The notes below the pieces were generated by a model, which was not told the DNA's origin, did no database searches, and worked only from the letters and a program-made list of their open reading frames with translations. From Helicobacter anseris (GTDB lineage Bacteria; Campylobacterota; Campylobacteria; Campylobacterales; Helicobacteraceae), in assembly GCA_004368235.1 (NCBI GenBank), contig JXTW01000004.1, forward strand, positions 57,143-121,142: a stretch of 64,000 nucleotides of DNA, read 5' to 3'. Each line of letters starts with the position of its first letter. Position 1 is the first letter of the stretch. Both the position numbers and the translations under genes were made by a program. This document shows, one piece after another, positions 36,905-46,998 of the stretch.

Positions 36905-39900
36905 ATGAGTTTTAGAGGTAGAAAGTCTTTTATAGCGTTATCTCTTGTGGGTATGCTTACATCTTTGGGCGCCCAGGAAAATGGTTTTGATAATAATAGT
37001 GATCCTAAAAAAGAAGTTACTGTTGGTACGGCTACAGGTGGGGATAAACTTTCTGGGAACATTAAGGCTAGTGGTCAGGGTGTTAAAAATATTGTCAAAT
37101 TTTTGGGTAATTCTTCGATGGAGAATGGTCAGATTAGCGCTACTGCAAATAATAATGGTCAAGGTGCTGGTGGTGCTGGGGCGGTGAATGAGATCCATCT
37201 AGAAAATAATTCTGTTTTAACTCTTACAGCTAGTAATAATCAAAATGGTCAAAATATTGCTACTGGCTATTCTATTTTTGCTCAAAATAAGGGTGCTCAA
37301 AATATTATTAGTGATATTACTACAGGTACGGCTACAGGCTCCATAGCAGGAGCTATCTATGCGCTTAATGGCGGAGCAAATACAATCTTTAACCTTCGCA
37401 ATCATACGGTTTCAGGTCCTATTATCGCTGATGGTAAGGATGCTAAAAATGACATTAAGTTTGATAGCGGCACGACTTTTAAAGGTTATATCGCAGCGCT
37501 TAATGGCGGAGCAAATACGATCGAGCTAAATAATGGTGCAAAATTTGAAACTAATGGCACAAAAGAGGCTACTACAGGAGCTAGTATCTTAGCTGATGGA
37601 GCCTTTAAGCCAGCCAATGGTGCAGGTGCAGGTAATGGTGGTCAGGGCGTACAAGCTTCATCAAATACCATCACAGGGACAAGCACAGATTCTGGTACCA
37701 TAAGTGGTAAAATCCTTGCACAAAATAGCGGGACAAATACCATCACACTTACGGGTCTTAAGGTAGATGGAGATTTGGAAGCAGGTCCGGGTGGGACAAA
37801 TATTATCACGCTAACTAATGGCTATTTAACCAATATCCGTACCAAAGGCGTAGGTTCGAAAAATACAGTTACATTAAATGGTGATGCCACTATAAAAGGT
37901 TTTATTACAAATTCTGAGACTGTTTTAGATACAGAAGGGAATAATACTATTATATTAAATGATACATCTAAATTAGATTTGCATGGTAATGGAAATGGCA
38001 ATACTGATGGTTCAGCAATATTTACTTCTAAAAAGACACAAAATAGCATTTCTGGAAATTCTACTGGCAGTCATAAGATTACTGGGAATATTACTGCTAA
38101 GACTGAAGGGAAAAACACAATTACCTTAACTGCATTAACTATGACAGGAAATATTAATGCTGATAGTGGGATTAATGAGATAAATCTTGGTGTAGTTGGG
38201 AATGAGAATAAGTCGACTATCAAAGGTAATATCATTGCACAAAATGGAGATTATAATCCAAAAGGTAATCATGGAGCTGGAATTAATAAGGCTACCAAAG
38301 GTCTTAATCAAATGGAGCTCCTCAATACGAAGGTTGAAGGTAGCATTGAGGCTAAGAATAATGGACAGAATATATTAAATTTACGTGATGTGGATGTGAC
38401 TGGAAGCATTACTGCAGAGAATGAAGGTAATAATCATCTAGCATTAGGTAATGGTGGATTAGAAGCTAGGATCACAGGGGCGATTAGAGCTAAAACCAAT
38501 GGTAGCAATACTATTGAATTTAATAATGGCAATGCTGATGGGGGGATTTTTGCAGAAGGGCAAGGTGCTCAAAATACTATTATTTTGGGTAATGCCACAT
38601 ATACAGGTAAAGTAAAATCAAACATAACAGCTACAGATAGTGGTAATAATACTATTACTATCCAATCGGTGAATCTTACTGGGTCTATAATTGCAGAAAA
38701 ACAAGGGAGTAATAAGATTGAGGATGAGAATCCTTTCAATGCACCATCAGTAATCACAGGTGGTATTATTGCTAAAGATCATGGGACTAATAATATTGAT
38801 TTAAAAAATATTACTATTACAGAAGGAATTACAGCAGAAGGGCAAGGTGCTAAAAATACCCTTAATCTAGGGGGAAAACAAGATGGTGTGATTACAAGTA
38901 ACATTACTGCTAAAAATGGTGGTGAGAATGATGTGACATTTAAGAGTAATCTCACACTTTTTGGTGATATCACAGCCCAAAAGGGTGGGAAAAATATCAT
39001 CAAAGAAGATCAGGCTACTAAAACACAGAGTTTTATCCAAGGTCAGATTCTTGCAGATGGTGGAGAAAATAGCATTACTTTAGCTAATACACGTGTGGTA
39101 AATGGAATCACTGCTAAGGGTGAGGGAGCTAAAAATACAATAAAAATCTCTACTACAGATGCTAATACTGCACTTTATTCTAATCTCACAGTAACAGAAG
39201 GCGGGAGTAATACCGCCACGCTAGGAGATGCAAACCAGGCTAACACTCAATCTGGAATCTTAGATGGCTCTATCAGCGCTAGTGGGAGTGGGTCTAAAAA
39301 TGAGCTTACCTTAAATAATAACTCTATCTTGCGTAATGGCTCAATTACTGCTGATGCTTCTAAAAATGCCACTAATGGCACGACGATTAATACTATTACC
39401 TTAAATAATGCTTCCTCTATCGCGCTTCAGGGACCCGTAAATGATGGCATAGTAGGCTATGCAGTTTATGCAAATGGTAAGGGCGCGAAAAATACTATCC
39501 AGGATGGAAATAAAGGTAGTGGAAAAAATATAATAAATGGCTTTATCGTCGCTGATAGTGGCAGGGATGAGAATAATCAAAATGCGACCAAAGCACAAAA
39601 TGAAATCACATTAAAAAACCTCACACTAACTGGTGATATTAATGCTTATAATGGTGGTGATAATACTTTAAAACTTACTAATGCATCTCTTAGTGGGAAT
39701 GTCCTAGCCCAAACAAAAGCAACTAATAATATTGAATTTCAAGATGGCGCAAAAGCAATAATGAGTGGTACTTTTGCTGTAGATGGTGGGGGAGTAAATA
39801 CTATTACTCTAAAAAATAATGGGACTTTTGAAGTTTCTTCAAATAATAATGCACAGGCTTTTCAAGCTACAGGTGAGGGCTCTAAGAATGTTTTTCAAGA

Positions 39901-42900
39901 AGTAAATGCAGCCAATAGCACTTCTGGATCGATTACTGGAGATATTTTTGCTACACAAAAAGCAGAGAATAATATAAAAATACGTGCCTTAGATATTGAT
40001 GGAAATATAACAGCTTGGGGTGGCGCAAATACGATTGAAATTGGTACTGCAAATGCTGGAAACAATGGAGGACCTAAAACCCCTGGACTTATCAAGGGGC
40101 ATATTGCTGCTAGTAGTGCTCCTACATTGGAATTTGGTAATATGGATTCCAAAAATGCCATTATACTTAATGGTAGTGCTAGTATAGAAGGTAGTATTGA
40201 GGCTCAAGGTACTACTGTTGAGATGAAAGCAAGAAATGAAATTACGCTTAATAATACCTCTAAACTTACTTTAAAGGGTATTACTATTACTGATAATCAA
40301 GGTACTGCATTAGGTACAGGTAATGATGCGATATTTTCAGAAACCCTTCAAGCTTATAATAAAATTGAAGATAAGGGGAGTGGAGAGAATAGTATCACGG
40401 GGAATATCTATGCTAAGAATAATAGCGTAGATCCTGGTCAGATAAAAAATATTGAGAGTGGTAATGATATCACGCTGAAAAAAGTGAATATGACAGGTAG
40501 CATCATCGCTGATAGTTCTGGTAAAAATGTCATTAAATTTGGTGAAGAGGGTGCTAGTTTAGTAGGTGATATTAGCGCGCGAGATCAGGGGACAAATACA
40601 GTTACTTTTGGTCATACTGGTAAAAATTCTAGTATACAGGGAAATATCAGCGCTACAGATACCGCTACAAATACAATAAATCTCACAGATACTAAGCTAA
40701 ATCAGACAGATGGGACAAATTATTCTATTTTGGCTAGCACTAAAAATGCTGCTACTACATCTAATACCCTTACTCTAGCTGGCTCAAGCTCTATAAATAA
40801 TACCGCTATTGCTGCAGTGCAGACTGCTACAGATGGTATTACTAAGGGGGATGATTCTGCTAAAAATACACTTACACTTAATGGTAGCTCAACTATTTCT
40901 TTAGTAGCAAATCCAGCTGGTGAAGATCCAACTGCTGCCATTTTAGCCAAGGGTCTTTATGCAAATAATAAAATCACGGATAATGCCACTAATGCTAGCC
41001 ATAGTATCTCTGGTGATATTAAAGCTGATGGGAAACAAGCTAGCAATGAAGTTACATTAAAAAAGATAGAGATGACAGGTAAAGTTATAGCTGATAATGA
41101 GGCTTCAAATACCATTACTTTTGCTAGCTTAGGCGGTAGCCTCACAGGGGATATTAGCGCATCTAATAAATCTAAAAACACCATTACCTTTGGGCAGACA
41201 CCACAAGCCCAGCCAGCTGCTAATGCTAGTATTGATGGTAATGTTACTGCTTCTAGTATCTCTAGCAATACCATTACACTAAACTCTACTACTATGAATG
41301 CTCAGGCTGGTAGAAATTATCTTATCTTAGCTTCTGCTACAGAACAAGATACAGGTGTTACGCAAAATACACTTACGCTTAATGGTACTTCTAGTATCCA
41401 AAATACTGCTATTTCAGCTACTCAACAAGTGCAGATTGGTCCAAATGGAAATATAAATAGCAATACTCCTACTAAAAATGAGGTCAAGTTAGAGGGAAAT
41501 TCATTTTTAAGCTTAGTAGCAAATGCTGCAAATGTAACGATAGGTGGTAATGGTGTGGACTATGCAGGTGGTGCTGCAGTGCTTGCTAGCGGCTTATATG
41601 CACAAAATAAAATAGAGGATAATGCAACTGGCAGCAATATAATTACTGGTGATATTGTCGCAAATTATGGAGCAGCTAATAATACGATTACGCTTAAAAA
41701 AGTGGCTATGACAGGTAGTATTATTGCTGATAATAATGCAAATAATGTGATTACTTTTGGTAATGGTGCTAAAGATAGTGGTACTTTTTATGGAGATATA
41801 GCTGCTTATACACGCAATTCAGAATCTAAAAATACTGTGAAATTCAGTGGAATGAAAGTAGGTGGAGATGAGGTGCGCGGGATCATCGCTACAAATGATG
41901 CGCAAAAAGATGGTGGGGTTAATGCGATCACCCTAGATAAAGAATCTAGCCTAAGTAATATGTATATGAGCTCAACTGGCTTGAAATCAAATAATAAGAT
42001 AGTGTTAAATGATGTAACATCTTCTGTGGCATTAAAAGCAAATAATGAAGATGGCAATGCTATGTATGCTAAGGATGAACAATCCAAAAATACTATAGAA
42101 ATGGCTAATGGCATATCTAGTACTGCAAATCATAGTATCACAGGAAATATTACTGCAGAGCAAAAGGGCTCTAATACTATTACACTAGCAAATCTAAATA
42201 TCGATGGGAATATCTCTGCTGATAATGCTACTAATGCAGTTAAAATTACTACTAAAGGCGAGATTAAAAATACTATTATTACTGCTAGTAATGCTGGATC
42301 TAATACGCTTGAAAATCTCAAAGAGACTTCTTTGTCTGGAAGTCTGATTAAGGCAGTAAATCAAGATTCTAAAAATACAATTAGCTTTGAAGATAAATAT
42401 GCCATTAGCCTTACTGCTGCAGATGGTGATGCGATCTTAGCAGATGATTCTGGTATTAATACTATTAAAGGTGGTAAAGAAGCTATTAGTAACACAACTA
42501 ATACTATTATTGGTAATATCACTGCAAATAATAGTGGAAAAAATGAGATTACTTTAAATAGTCTCACATTAACAGGAGATATCAATGCCAGTAATAAGGG
42601 GACAAATACTTTAACTTTTGGTGAGGATAATAAAAATACAAGTATTACCGGTAATACTACCGCAACTGATGCTAATAATATTATAAAAATTACTGCTGGT
42701 ACTCAAGAAGGTAATATTAACGCACTTCAATCTGATGCATCTAATACTATCTCTTATGACAAAGCCTCTGAACTTAAAAACTCTATTATCTTAGCACAGG
42801 GTGCTGAAGTAAAAAATGAGCTTACATTAAAAGATAGTGCAAAAATTACAGGCTCTAGCTTACAAGCTATTAAAGAAGGTGAGGCTAAAAGTTTGAAGGA

Positions 42901-45900
42901 AGTTGTTAATCCTGGTGCTGATGCTGGACAAGATGGCACTCAAGGTGGCGGCACACCTCCTGTAACTAAAGTTTCTACCGCAGCTAATATAGTAACTTTT
43001 GAAGGTCAAGATGGTAGTTTTGCTTTTGTCAATTCTAAAGACAAGTATATGGCAGCTGTTTATGCACAAGGTGAAGGTGCTAGCAATATAATCAAGGCTC
43101 ATAAAGGTAGTATAGATGGAAATATTATCGCGCATAATAGTGGAAAAAATACTCTTACTGAAGTGGCAAACTTAAATATTAATTCTGGTTATGTAGAAGC
43201 AAATGGTGATTCTGCACTGAATGATATTAAGGTTGATAATACAGCTGCACAACCTAATGCAAGTAACTCAATGAAATTAACTGCTAATGTGGCTACTGGT
43301 GCGGCTATTAGTGCTACTACAGCAAGTAATAAGATTAATCTTATCTTAGGTGAGCATAGTATCACTGGAAATATCACATCCTATGATGGTGGAACAAATG
43401 ATATCACCTATAGCCTAGGCACAGGAAATCAAAATAATCAGAATCAAAAAGGATTGAGTATTAATGGAGACCTCTATACTACAGGGGATTCTTCACAGAA
43501 TAATTTAACGCTAGAGGGCAGCTCTAAATTAGTATCTAAGAGTATTGTATCTAGAGATGCAGGGGTTAATCAAGTTAAATTTCAAAATGATGCAAACGGC
43601 ACAGGGATAAATAAATCTAGCGGGACTTTTGAGATAAGCAATACCGATACACAGGCTCTGCTTGCTAGTGGCTGGGAAGCTACTAATATATTTGAAAACT
43701 CAAATGAAACTAGTGCATCTACTATCAGTGGAAATATTATCTCACTTGATGGCGGGATCAATAAGCTTGAAAAAGTTGCTTATCTTACGATTAAGGATGG
43801 ATCGATTCAGGCTAAGGGTGATAGCTCTACAAACTCTATTGTAGTAACTAAGCAATCTAGCATTACACTTAAATCTGATAGTGCTAAAAATGCTATCTAT
43901 GCTACTGGATTTGAAGCAACTAACACAATAAAAGACAATAATGAATCTAGTGTACAAAATACCATTACTGGAAATATTAACGCAGATAATGGCGGAAAAA
44001 ATGAGATTACACTAAAAAATTTGCAAACCACAGGAAATCTCATCGCTACAGATGCTGGAGCTAATACTATTACTATCGGTCAAGCACAGGCTGCAGGTGG
44101 TGCAGGTGGTGCAGGTGGTGCAGGTGGTGCAACGCCAACATCTTCTTTCACAGGAGCTCTTAGTGCTAGAGGGGCAGATGCAGTTAATAACTTGATGATT
44201 AATAAAGATGTAACACTTATCCTAAGTAAGGATGAGAGTACCAATAATAATGCAGTTTATGTTTCTGGCACCAATGCTAAAAATACCATCACTGATAATA
44301 GTGGCAAGAAAACAACTCTTACTGGTGATGTTTATGCTGAAAAAAATGGGGATAATACTATTACTATAGGAGAGGCAGAGTTTGCTGGAGATGTGTATGC
44401 ATTTTCTGGTGGTACCAATACGATCACTTTCACAAAAGGAAGCATAGCAGCTAAAGATCCTGCTGCTGCTAGCGTGCTTACACAAAAAATCTTAGCAGAT
44501 GGGTCTAACTCTATAAATATCTTAAACTATAATGATACAAACTTTGCTAGTGGCGTGATGGTAGCTGATCATGGTGGTGAGAATAGATTGTTTTTAAAAC
44601 TACCACAAAATCAAGCAGGTCAAACCCCACCTAATGCTGCTGATCCATTACGTTTGGATATTGCTACTGGTATTAATGCTAATAATAAGGCTGTGGCAGA
44701 GGGCGTGAGTGCAGCAGAGGCTAGAGTAACTTATAGGGGTGGTGATACGACTATAGTCTTTAGCCAATCTAAGAGCTCTGGCAGTAATACCGGCGGAGAT
44801 ATTACCGCGACAGCTTATAGTGATGGCGTACTTTTAACCTTAGATGCCAATAATGCAAATAGTATTTTTAAAGACTTCCGTGATTTACAGAGCTTTTTTA
44901 CTAATTTGGCTTCAATTTATATGAAAGATAAGACACATCATAGTATCTCTGGAAATTATGTAGGTACGATTAATTTTTTAAAAGAAAGTGGTAATACTAA
45001 TCAAGGTGTAACTCTTGATTTAGAAAAAAATTCTTCTTTGCTTGCTAAGATATATACAAACTCTACTGGATCACTTACACTAAATATGAAGCAGGGTAGT
45101 AAATGGGTTGTAACTCCTACAACCGCAGGATCTGGCGTTATTTTGGAAAAGCTTTCAGGAGATGGGCTAGAGAATAAACGCGCAGATGTTTATGATACGC
45201 TACGAGAGCAAACTACTATTATTGACTTAGCTACAGGTGGTTATGCTACAAAATATGGTGTATATAAAAATGAGCATACAAATTTAACACTTAATAATGC
45301 ATCAAATTTAGATGGGGCAAATTTCCGTGTGTTTGCTGATATTATTAATCGTAAGAGCGATACGATCCATATTCTTAAGGCTGATGGTACAAATAGTGCA
45401 AACAAAGATGTGTATTTGCAGGCATACTATACAGCTGATTCTTTACGCAAGGCGACAGAATATAACTTTGATGATGTGAATTCTACAAATAATACCTTGG
45501 TAGCTAGTGTGGATAAAGATGCTAAGGATAAATTTGGTTTTAATATTAGTGAGTCTAGTACTGTAGAGCAAGGATATTTACTTGTTACTACAGAGTTTAT
45601 TAAAAAAGAAGAGGATAAAACACCTTTGGCTGGCGCTACTAATGGTACTACGGGCAAGGTAGATAATTACTATATCAAAGGTTATAATGCTCGTATTAAG
45701 CCAAGTGAGGAAAACAACTCTTATGGCATTATTTCAGTAAATTATCTAGTATGGCTAGCTAATACTAATAACATAAATAAGCGCTTGGGTGAAGTAAGGG
45801 ATGCGAGTTATAGCCATGGTTTATGGGTGCGTGGCTATGGCGGGCAGATTATGCAAGATCAGGGTATTGCTGTAACTAATAATTATATTTCTACACAGAT

Positions 45901-46987
45901 TGGTTATGACTTTGGGTTACCAATGAAAGATGGTATGCATTTAATTGGATTTGTTTTTGGTTATGGTAGTAATGATCTTAAATCTAGTGCTTGGAAGATG
46001 AAATCTACTTATTTAAGTGGGGGAATGTATTATTCTTATGTGAGAGATTCTGGTTTTTATTCAGATACAATTGGGCGCTATGATTATATTGATACAACTC
46101 CAACTGGTGTAGATGATCTTAACTCTCATTTGACAAGCTCGGTAATTACCCTTAGTCAAGAGTTTGGCTACCGCGCATATTTTGATTCTAAAAAACGTTT
46201 CTTCTTTGAAGGACAGATTGAGGGTGTGGGTGGCTATATGAAAGGAGTTAGTGCTTTACAAACTCGATCAAGTTTAGCTGAAGCACAGATTAGATCAACT
46301 ATACCAAATAGTTTTGTATTTCGCGGGATTGCTGGTGGTGTGCTAGGCTATAGAATCAAGTCAAGAAAAAATCAAACTGACTTGCGTCTAGGAGCTAGCT
46401 ATGTAGCTGATTATGCATTAGCTAAAATGGAATTAGATGTAGGTGATGGTATTGCAAAGGATAGCAAAGCATTAGGTTTTAACCAAATGGTGATGGCAAG
46501 CCTTGGGATTAATACGATGTTAACTGATCATTTGCGTATGTATTTTGACTTTGAAATGGGCTTTCTTGGTAAAAGCATCAATCAAAATTATTTAGCTAAT
46601 GTAGGTATTCGTTATAGTTTTGGTACAAAGAGGCGTGAAAGTACATTTGGTGATGTAAGTACAGAGCAAAGCGCAGATTTTAAAACATTAAATATAGAAG
46701 CATCTAAAATTAAATGTGCAGGCTGTAATCCAGAATCAGGATTTTATCTTGAAGTTGTAAAATTACCTAGCGCTAATGCTGGTGTGGCTAACTATTTGGC
46801 ACGTTTTGGCGATTATAGAGTGCATAATGCTCAAAATGGTCAAGCAGGTTATTATATAGGACCATTTAAATCTCTTAAAGAAGCAAAAGCAAAACAGCCA
46901 GAAATAGATAAAATCGTGCAGGCATTAATGAGAAATCCAAGCGCAAGTGCTGAAATCTATAAGATTAATAATAAGGCTAAAAACTAG
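36905..46987 (+). CDS. Giant autotransporter (3360 aa) with periplasmic SPOR-like C-terminal extension
   Basis: A signal peptide (SFIALSLVGMLTSLGA) leads into about 2,900 residues of degenerate repeats of 20-26 residues built around G-x-N-T-I-x-L and G-x-I-x-A, which should form a beta-helix outside the cell. A pertactin-like junction NTNNINKRLGEVRD (about 2955) precedes the barrel, which starts GLWVRGYGGQIMQ (about 2973) and ends with the strand VGIRYSF at residue 3239. Instead of stopping there, 121 more residues follow: a linker, a C-x-x-C pair (3271, 3274) and a SPOR-like module. I can see no other Cys in the mature protein. Composition is strongly Asn, Thr, Gly, Ala. It resembles Helicobacter VacA-like autotransporters in design but not in sequence. 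A surface adhesin role is inferred. Confidence 0.9.
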   Translation: MSFRGRKSFIALSLVGMLTSLGAQENGFDNNSDPKKEVTVGTATGGDKLSGNIKASGQGVKNIVKFLGNSSMENGQISATANNNGQGAGGAGAVNEIHLENNSVLTLTASNNQNGQNIATGYSIFAQNKGAQNIISDITTGTATGSIAGAIYALNGGANTIFNLRNHTVSGPIIADGKDAKNDIKFDSGTTFKGYIAALNGGANTIELNNGAKFETNGTKEATTGASILADGAFKPANGAGAGNGGQGVQASSNTITGTSTDSGTISGKILAQNSGTNTITLTGLKVDGDLEAGPGGTNIITLTNGYLTNIRTKGVGSKNTVTLNGDATIKGFITNSETVLDTEGNNTIILNDTSKLDLHGNGNGNTDGSAIFTSKKTQNSISGNSTGSHKITGNITAKTEGKNTITLTALTMTGNINADSGINEINLGVVGNENKSTIKGNIIAQNGDYNPKGNHGAGINKATKGLNQMELLNTKVEGSIEAKNNGQNILNLRDVDVTGSITAENEGNNHLALGNGGLEARITGAIRAKTNGSNTIEFNNGNADGGIFAEGQGAQNTIILGNATYTGKVKSNITATDSGNNTITIQSVNLTGSIIAEKQGSNKIEDENPFNAPSVITGGIIAKDHGTNNIDLKNITITEGITAEGQGAKNTLNLGGKQDGVITSNITAKNGGENDVTFKSNLTLFGDITAQKGGKNIIKEDQATKTQSFIQGQILADGGENSITLANTRVVNGITAKGEGAKNTIKISTTDANTALYSNLTVTEGGSNTATLGDANQANTQSGILDGSISASGSGSKNELTLNNNSILRNGSITADASKNATNGTTINTITLNNASSIALQGPVNDGIVGYAVYANGKGAKNTIQDGNKGSGKNIINGFIVADSGRDENNQNATKAQNEITLKNLTLTGDINAYNGGDNTLKLTNASLSGNVLAQTKATNNIEFQDGAKAIMSGTFAVDGGGVNTITLKNNGTFEVSSNNNAQAFQATGEGSKNVFQEVNAANSTSGSITGDIFATQKAENNIKIRALDIDGNITAWGGANTIEIGTANAGNNGGPKTPGLIKGHIAASSAPTLEFGNMDSKNAIILNGSASIEGSIEAQGTTVEMKARNEITLNNTSKLTLKGITITDNQGTALGTGNDAIFSETLQAYNKIEDKGSGENSITGNIYAKNNSVDPGQIKNIESGNDITLKKVNMTGSIIADSSGKNVIKFGEEGASLVGDISARDQGTNTVTFGHTGKNSSIQGNISATDTATNTINLTDTKLNQTDGTNYSILASTKNAATTSNTLTLAGSSSINNTAIAAVQTATDGITKGDDSAKNTLTLNGSSTISLVANPAGEDPTAAILAKGLYANNKITDNATNASHSISGDIKADGKQASNEVTLKKIEMTGKVIADNEASNTITFASLGGSLTGDISASNKSKNTITFGQTPQAQPAANASIDGNVTASSISSNTITLNSTTMNAQAGRNYLILASATEQDTGVTQNTLTLNGTSSIQNTAISATQQVQIGPNGNINSNTPTKNEVKLEGNSFLSLVANAANVTIGGNGVDYAGGAAVLASGLYAQNKIEDNATGSNIITGDIVANYGAANNTITLKKVAMTGSIIADNNANNVITFGNGAKDSGTFYGDIAAYTRNSESKNTVKFSGMKVGGDEVRGIIATNDAQKDGGVNAITLDKESSLSNMYMSSTGLKSNNKIVLNDVTSSVALKANNEDGNAMYAKDEQSKNTIEMANGISSTANHSITGNITAEQKGSNTITLANLNIDGNISADNATNAVKITTKGEIKNTIITASNAGSNTLENLKETSLSGSLIKAVNQDSKNTISFEDKYAISLTAADGDAILADDSGINTIKGGKEAISNTTNTIIGNITANNSGKNEITLNSLTLTGDINASNKGTNTLTFGEDNKNTSITGNTTATDANNIIKITAGTQEGNINALQSDASNTISYDKASELKNSIILAQGAEVKNELTLKDSAKITGSSLQAIKEGEAKSLKEVVNPGADAGQDGTQGGGTPPVTKVSTAANIVTFEGQDGSFAFVNSKDKYMAAVYAQGEGASNIIKAHKGSIDGNIIAHNSGKNTLTEVANLNINSGYVEANGDSALNDIKVDNTAAQPNASNSMKLTANVATGAAISATTASNKINLILGEHSITGNITSYDGGTNDITYSLGTGNQNNQNQKGLSINGDLYTTGDSSQNNLTLEGSSKLVSKSIVSRDAGVNQVKFQNDANGTGINKSSGTFEISNTDTQALLASGWEATNIFENSNETSASTISGNIISLDGGINKLEKVAYLTIKDGSIQAKGDSSTNSIVVTKQSSITLKSDSAKNAIYATGFEATNTIKDNNESSVQNTITGNINADNGGKNEITLKNLQTTGNLIATDAGANTITIGQAQAAGGAGGAGGAGGATPTSSFTGALSARGADAVNNLMINKDVTLILSKDESTNNNAVYVSGTNAKNTITDNSGKKTTLTGDVYAEKNGDNTITIGEAEFAGDVYAFSGGTNTITFTKGSIAAKDPAAASVLTQKILADGSNSINILNYNDTNFASGVMVADHGGENRLFLKLPQNQAGQTPPNAADPLRLDIATGINANNKAVAEGVSAAEARVTYRGGDTTIVFSQSKSSGSNTGGDITATAYSDGVLLTLDANNANSIFKDFRDLQSFFTNLASIYMKDKTHHSISGNYVGTINFLKESGNTNQGVTLDLEKNSSLLAKIYTNSTGSLTLNMKQGSKWVVTPTTAGSGVILEKLSGDGLENKRADVYDTLREQTTIIDLATGGYATKYGVYKNEHTNLTLNNASNLDGANFRVFADIINRKSDTIHILKADGTNSANKDVYLQAYYTADSLRKATEYNFDDVNSTNNTLVASVDKDAKDKFGFNISESSTVEQGYLLVTTEFIKKEEDKTPLAGATNGTTGKVDNYYIKGYNARIKPSEENNSYGIISVNYLVWLANTNNINKRLGEVRDASYSHGLWVRGYGGQIMQDQGIAVTNNYISTQIGYDFGLPMKDGMHLIGFVFGYGSNDLKSSAWKMKSTYLSGGMYYSYVRDSGFYSDTIGRYDYIDTTPTGVDDLNSHLTSSVITLSQEFGYRAYFDSKKRFFFEGQIEGVGGYMKGVSALQTRSSLAEAQIRSTIPNSFVFRGIAGGVLGYRIKSRKNQTDLRLGASYVADYALAKMELDVGDGIAKDSKALGFNQMVMASLGINTMLTDHLRMYFDFEMGFLGKSINQNYLANVGIRYSFGTKRRESTFGDVSTEQSADFKTLNIEASKIKCAGCNPESGFYLEVVKLPSANAGVANYLARFGDYRVHNAQNGQAGYYIGPFKSLKEAKAKQPEIDKIVQALMRNPSASAEIYKINNKAKN
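37361..37518 (+). repeat. 23-base direct repeat inside the first autotransporter
   Basis: An identical 23-base stretch beginning GCGCTTAATGGCGGAGC occurs at 37361-37383 and at 37496-37518, in the same reading frame and coding for ALNGGANT. Recombination between the copies would remove 135 bases (45 codons) without changing frame. Confidence 0.85.
40475..41700 (+). repeat. Two large tandem repeat units (about 0.58 and 0.64 kb) in the first autotransporter
   Basis: The protein segment opening KKVNMTGSIIAD (near 40475) reappears as KKIEMTGKVIAD (near 41056) and again as KKVAMTGSIIAD (near 41692). Between them the same order of motifs occurs: GDISA, IDGN or IQGN, a Y-x-I-L-A-S block, NTLTL-x-G-S/T-S-S-I, a SLVAN block and KGLYA or SGLYA with NKI. 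The third copy is only partial. The units have diverged, so the duplication is old. Confidence 0.75.
44093..44128 (+). repeat. Four exact 9-base tandem repeats (GCAGGTGGT)
   Basis: GCAGGTGGT occurs four times in a row in frame, coding for repeated Ala-Gly-Gly. Copy-number change would alter linker length by three residues without breaking the frame. It joins two repeat blocks in the passenger of the first autotransporter. Confidence 0.95.
46622..46984 (+). other. SPOR-like periplasmic tail of the first autotransporter
   Basis: Encodes residues 3240-3360, after the last barrel strand. The pattern is beta (FYLEVVKL), helix (AGVANYLARFG), beta (DYRVHN), beta (GYYIGPFKS), helix (KEAKAKQPEIDKIVQAL), beta (AEIYKI), the order expected of a SPOR domain. 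YYIGPF corresponds to the conserved V-G-P-F strand. The C-x-x-C pair precedes it. Being behind the barrel end, it should face the periplasm. Confidence 0.65.
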
Positions 46988-46998
46988 GGGGAATATAG

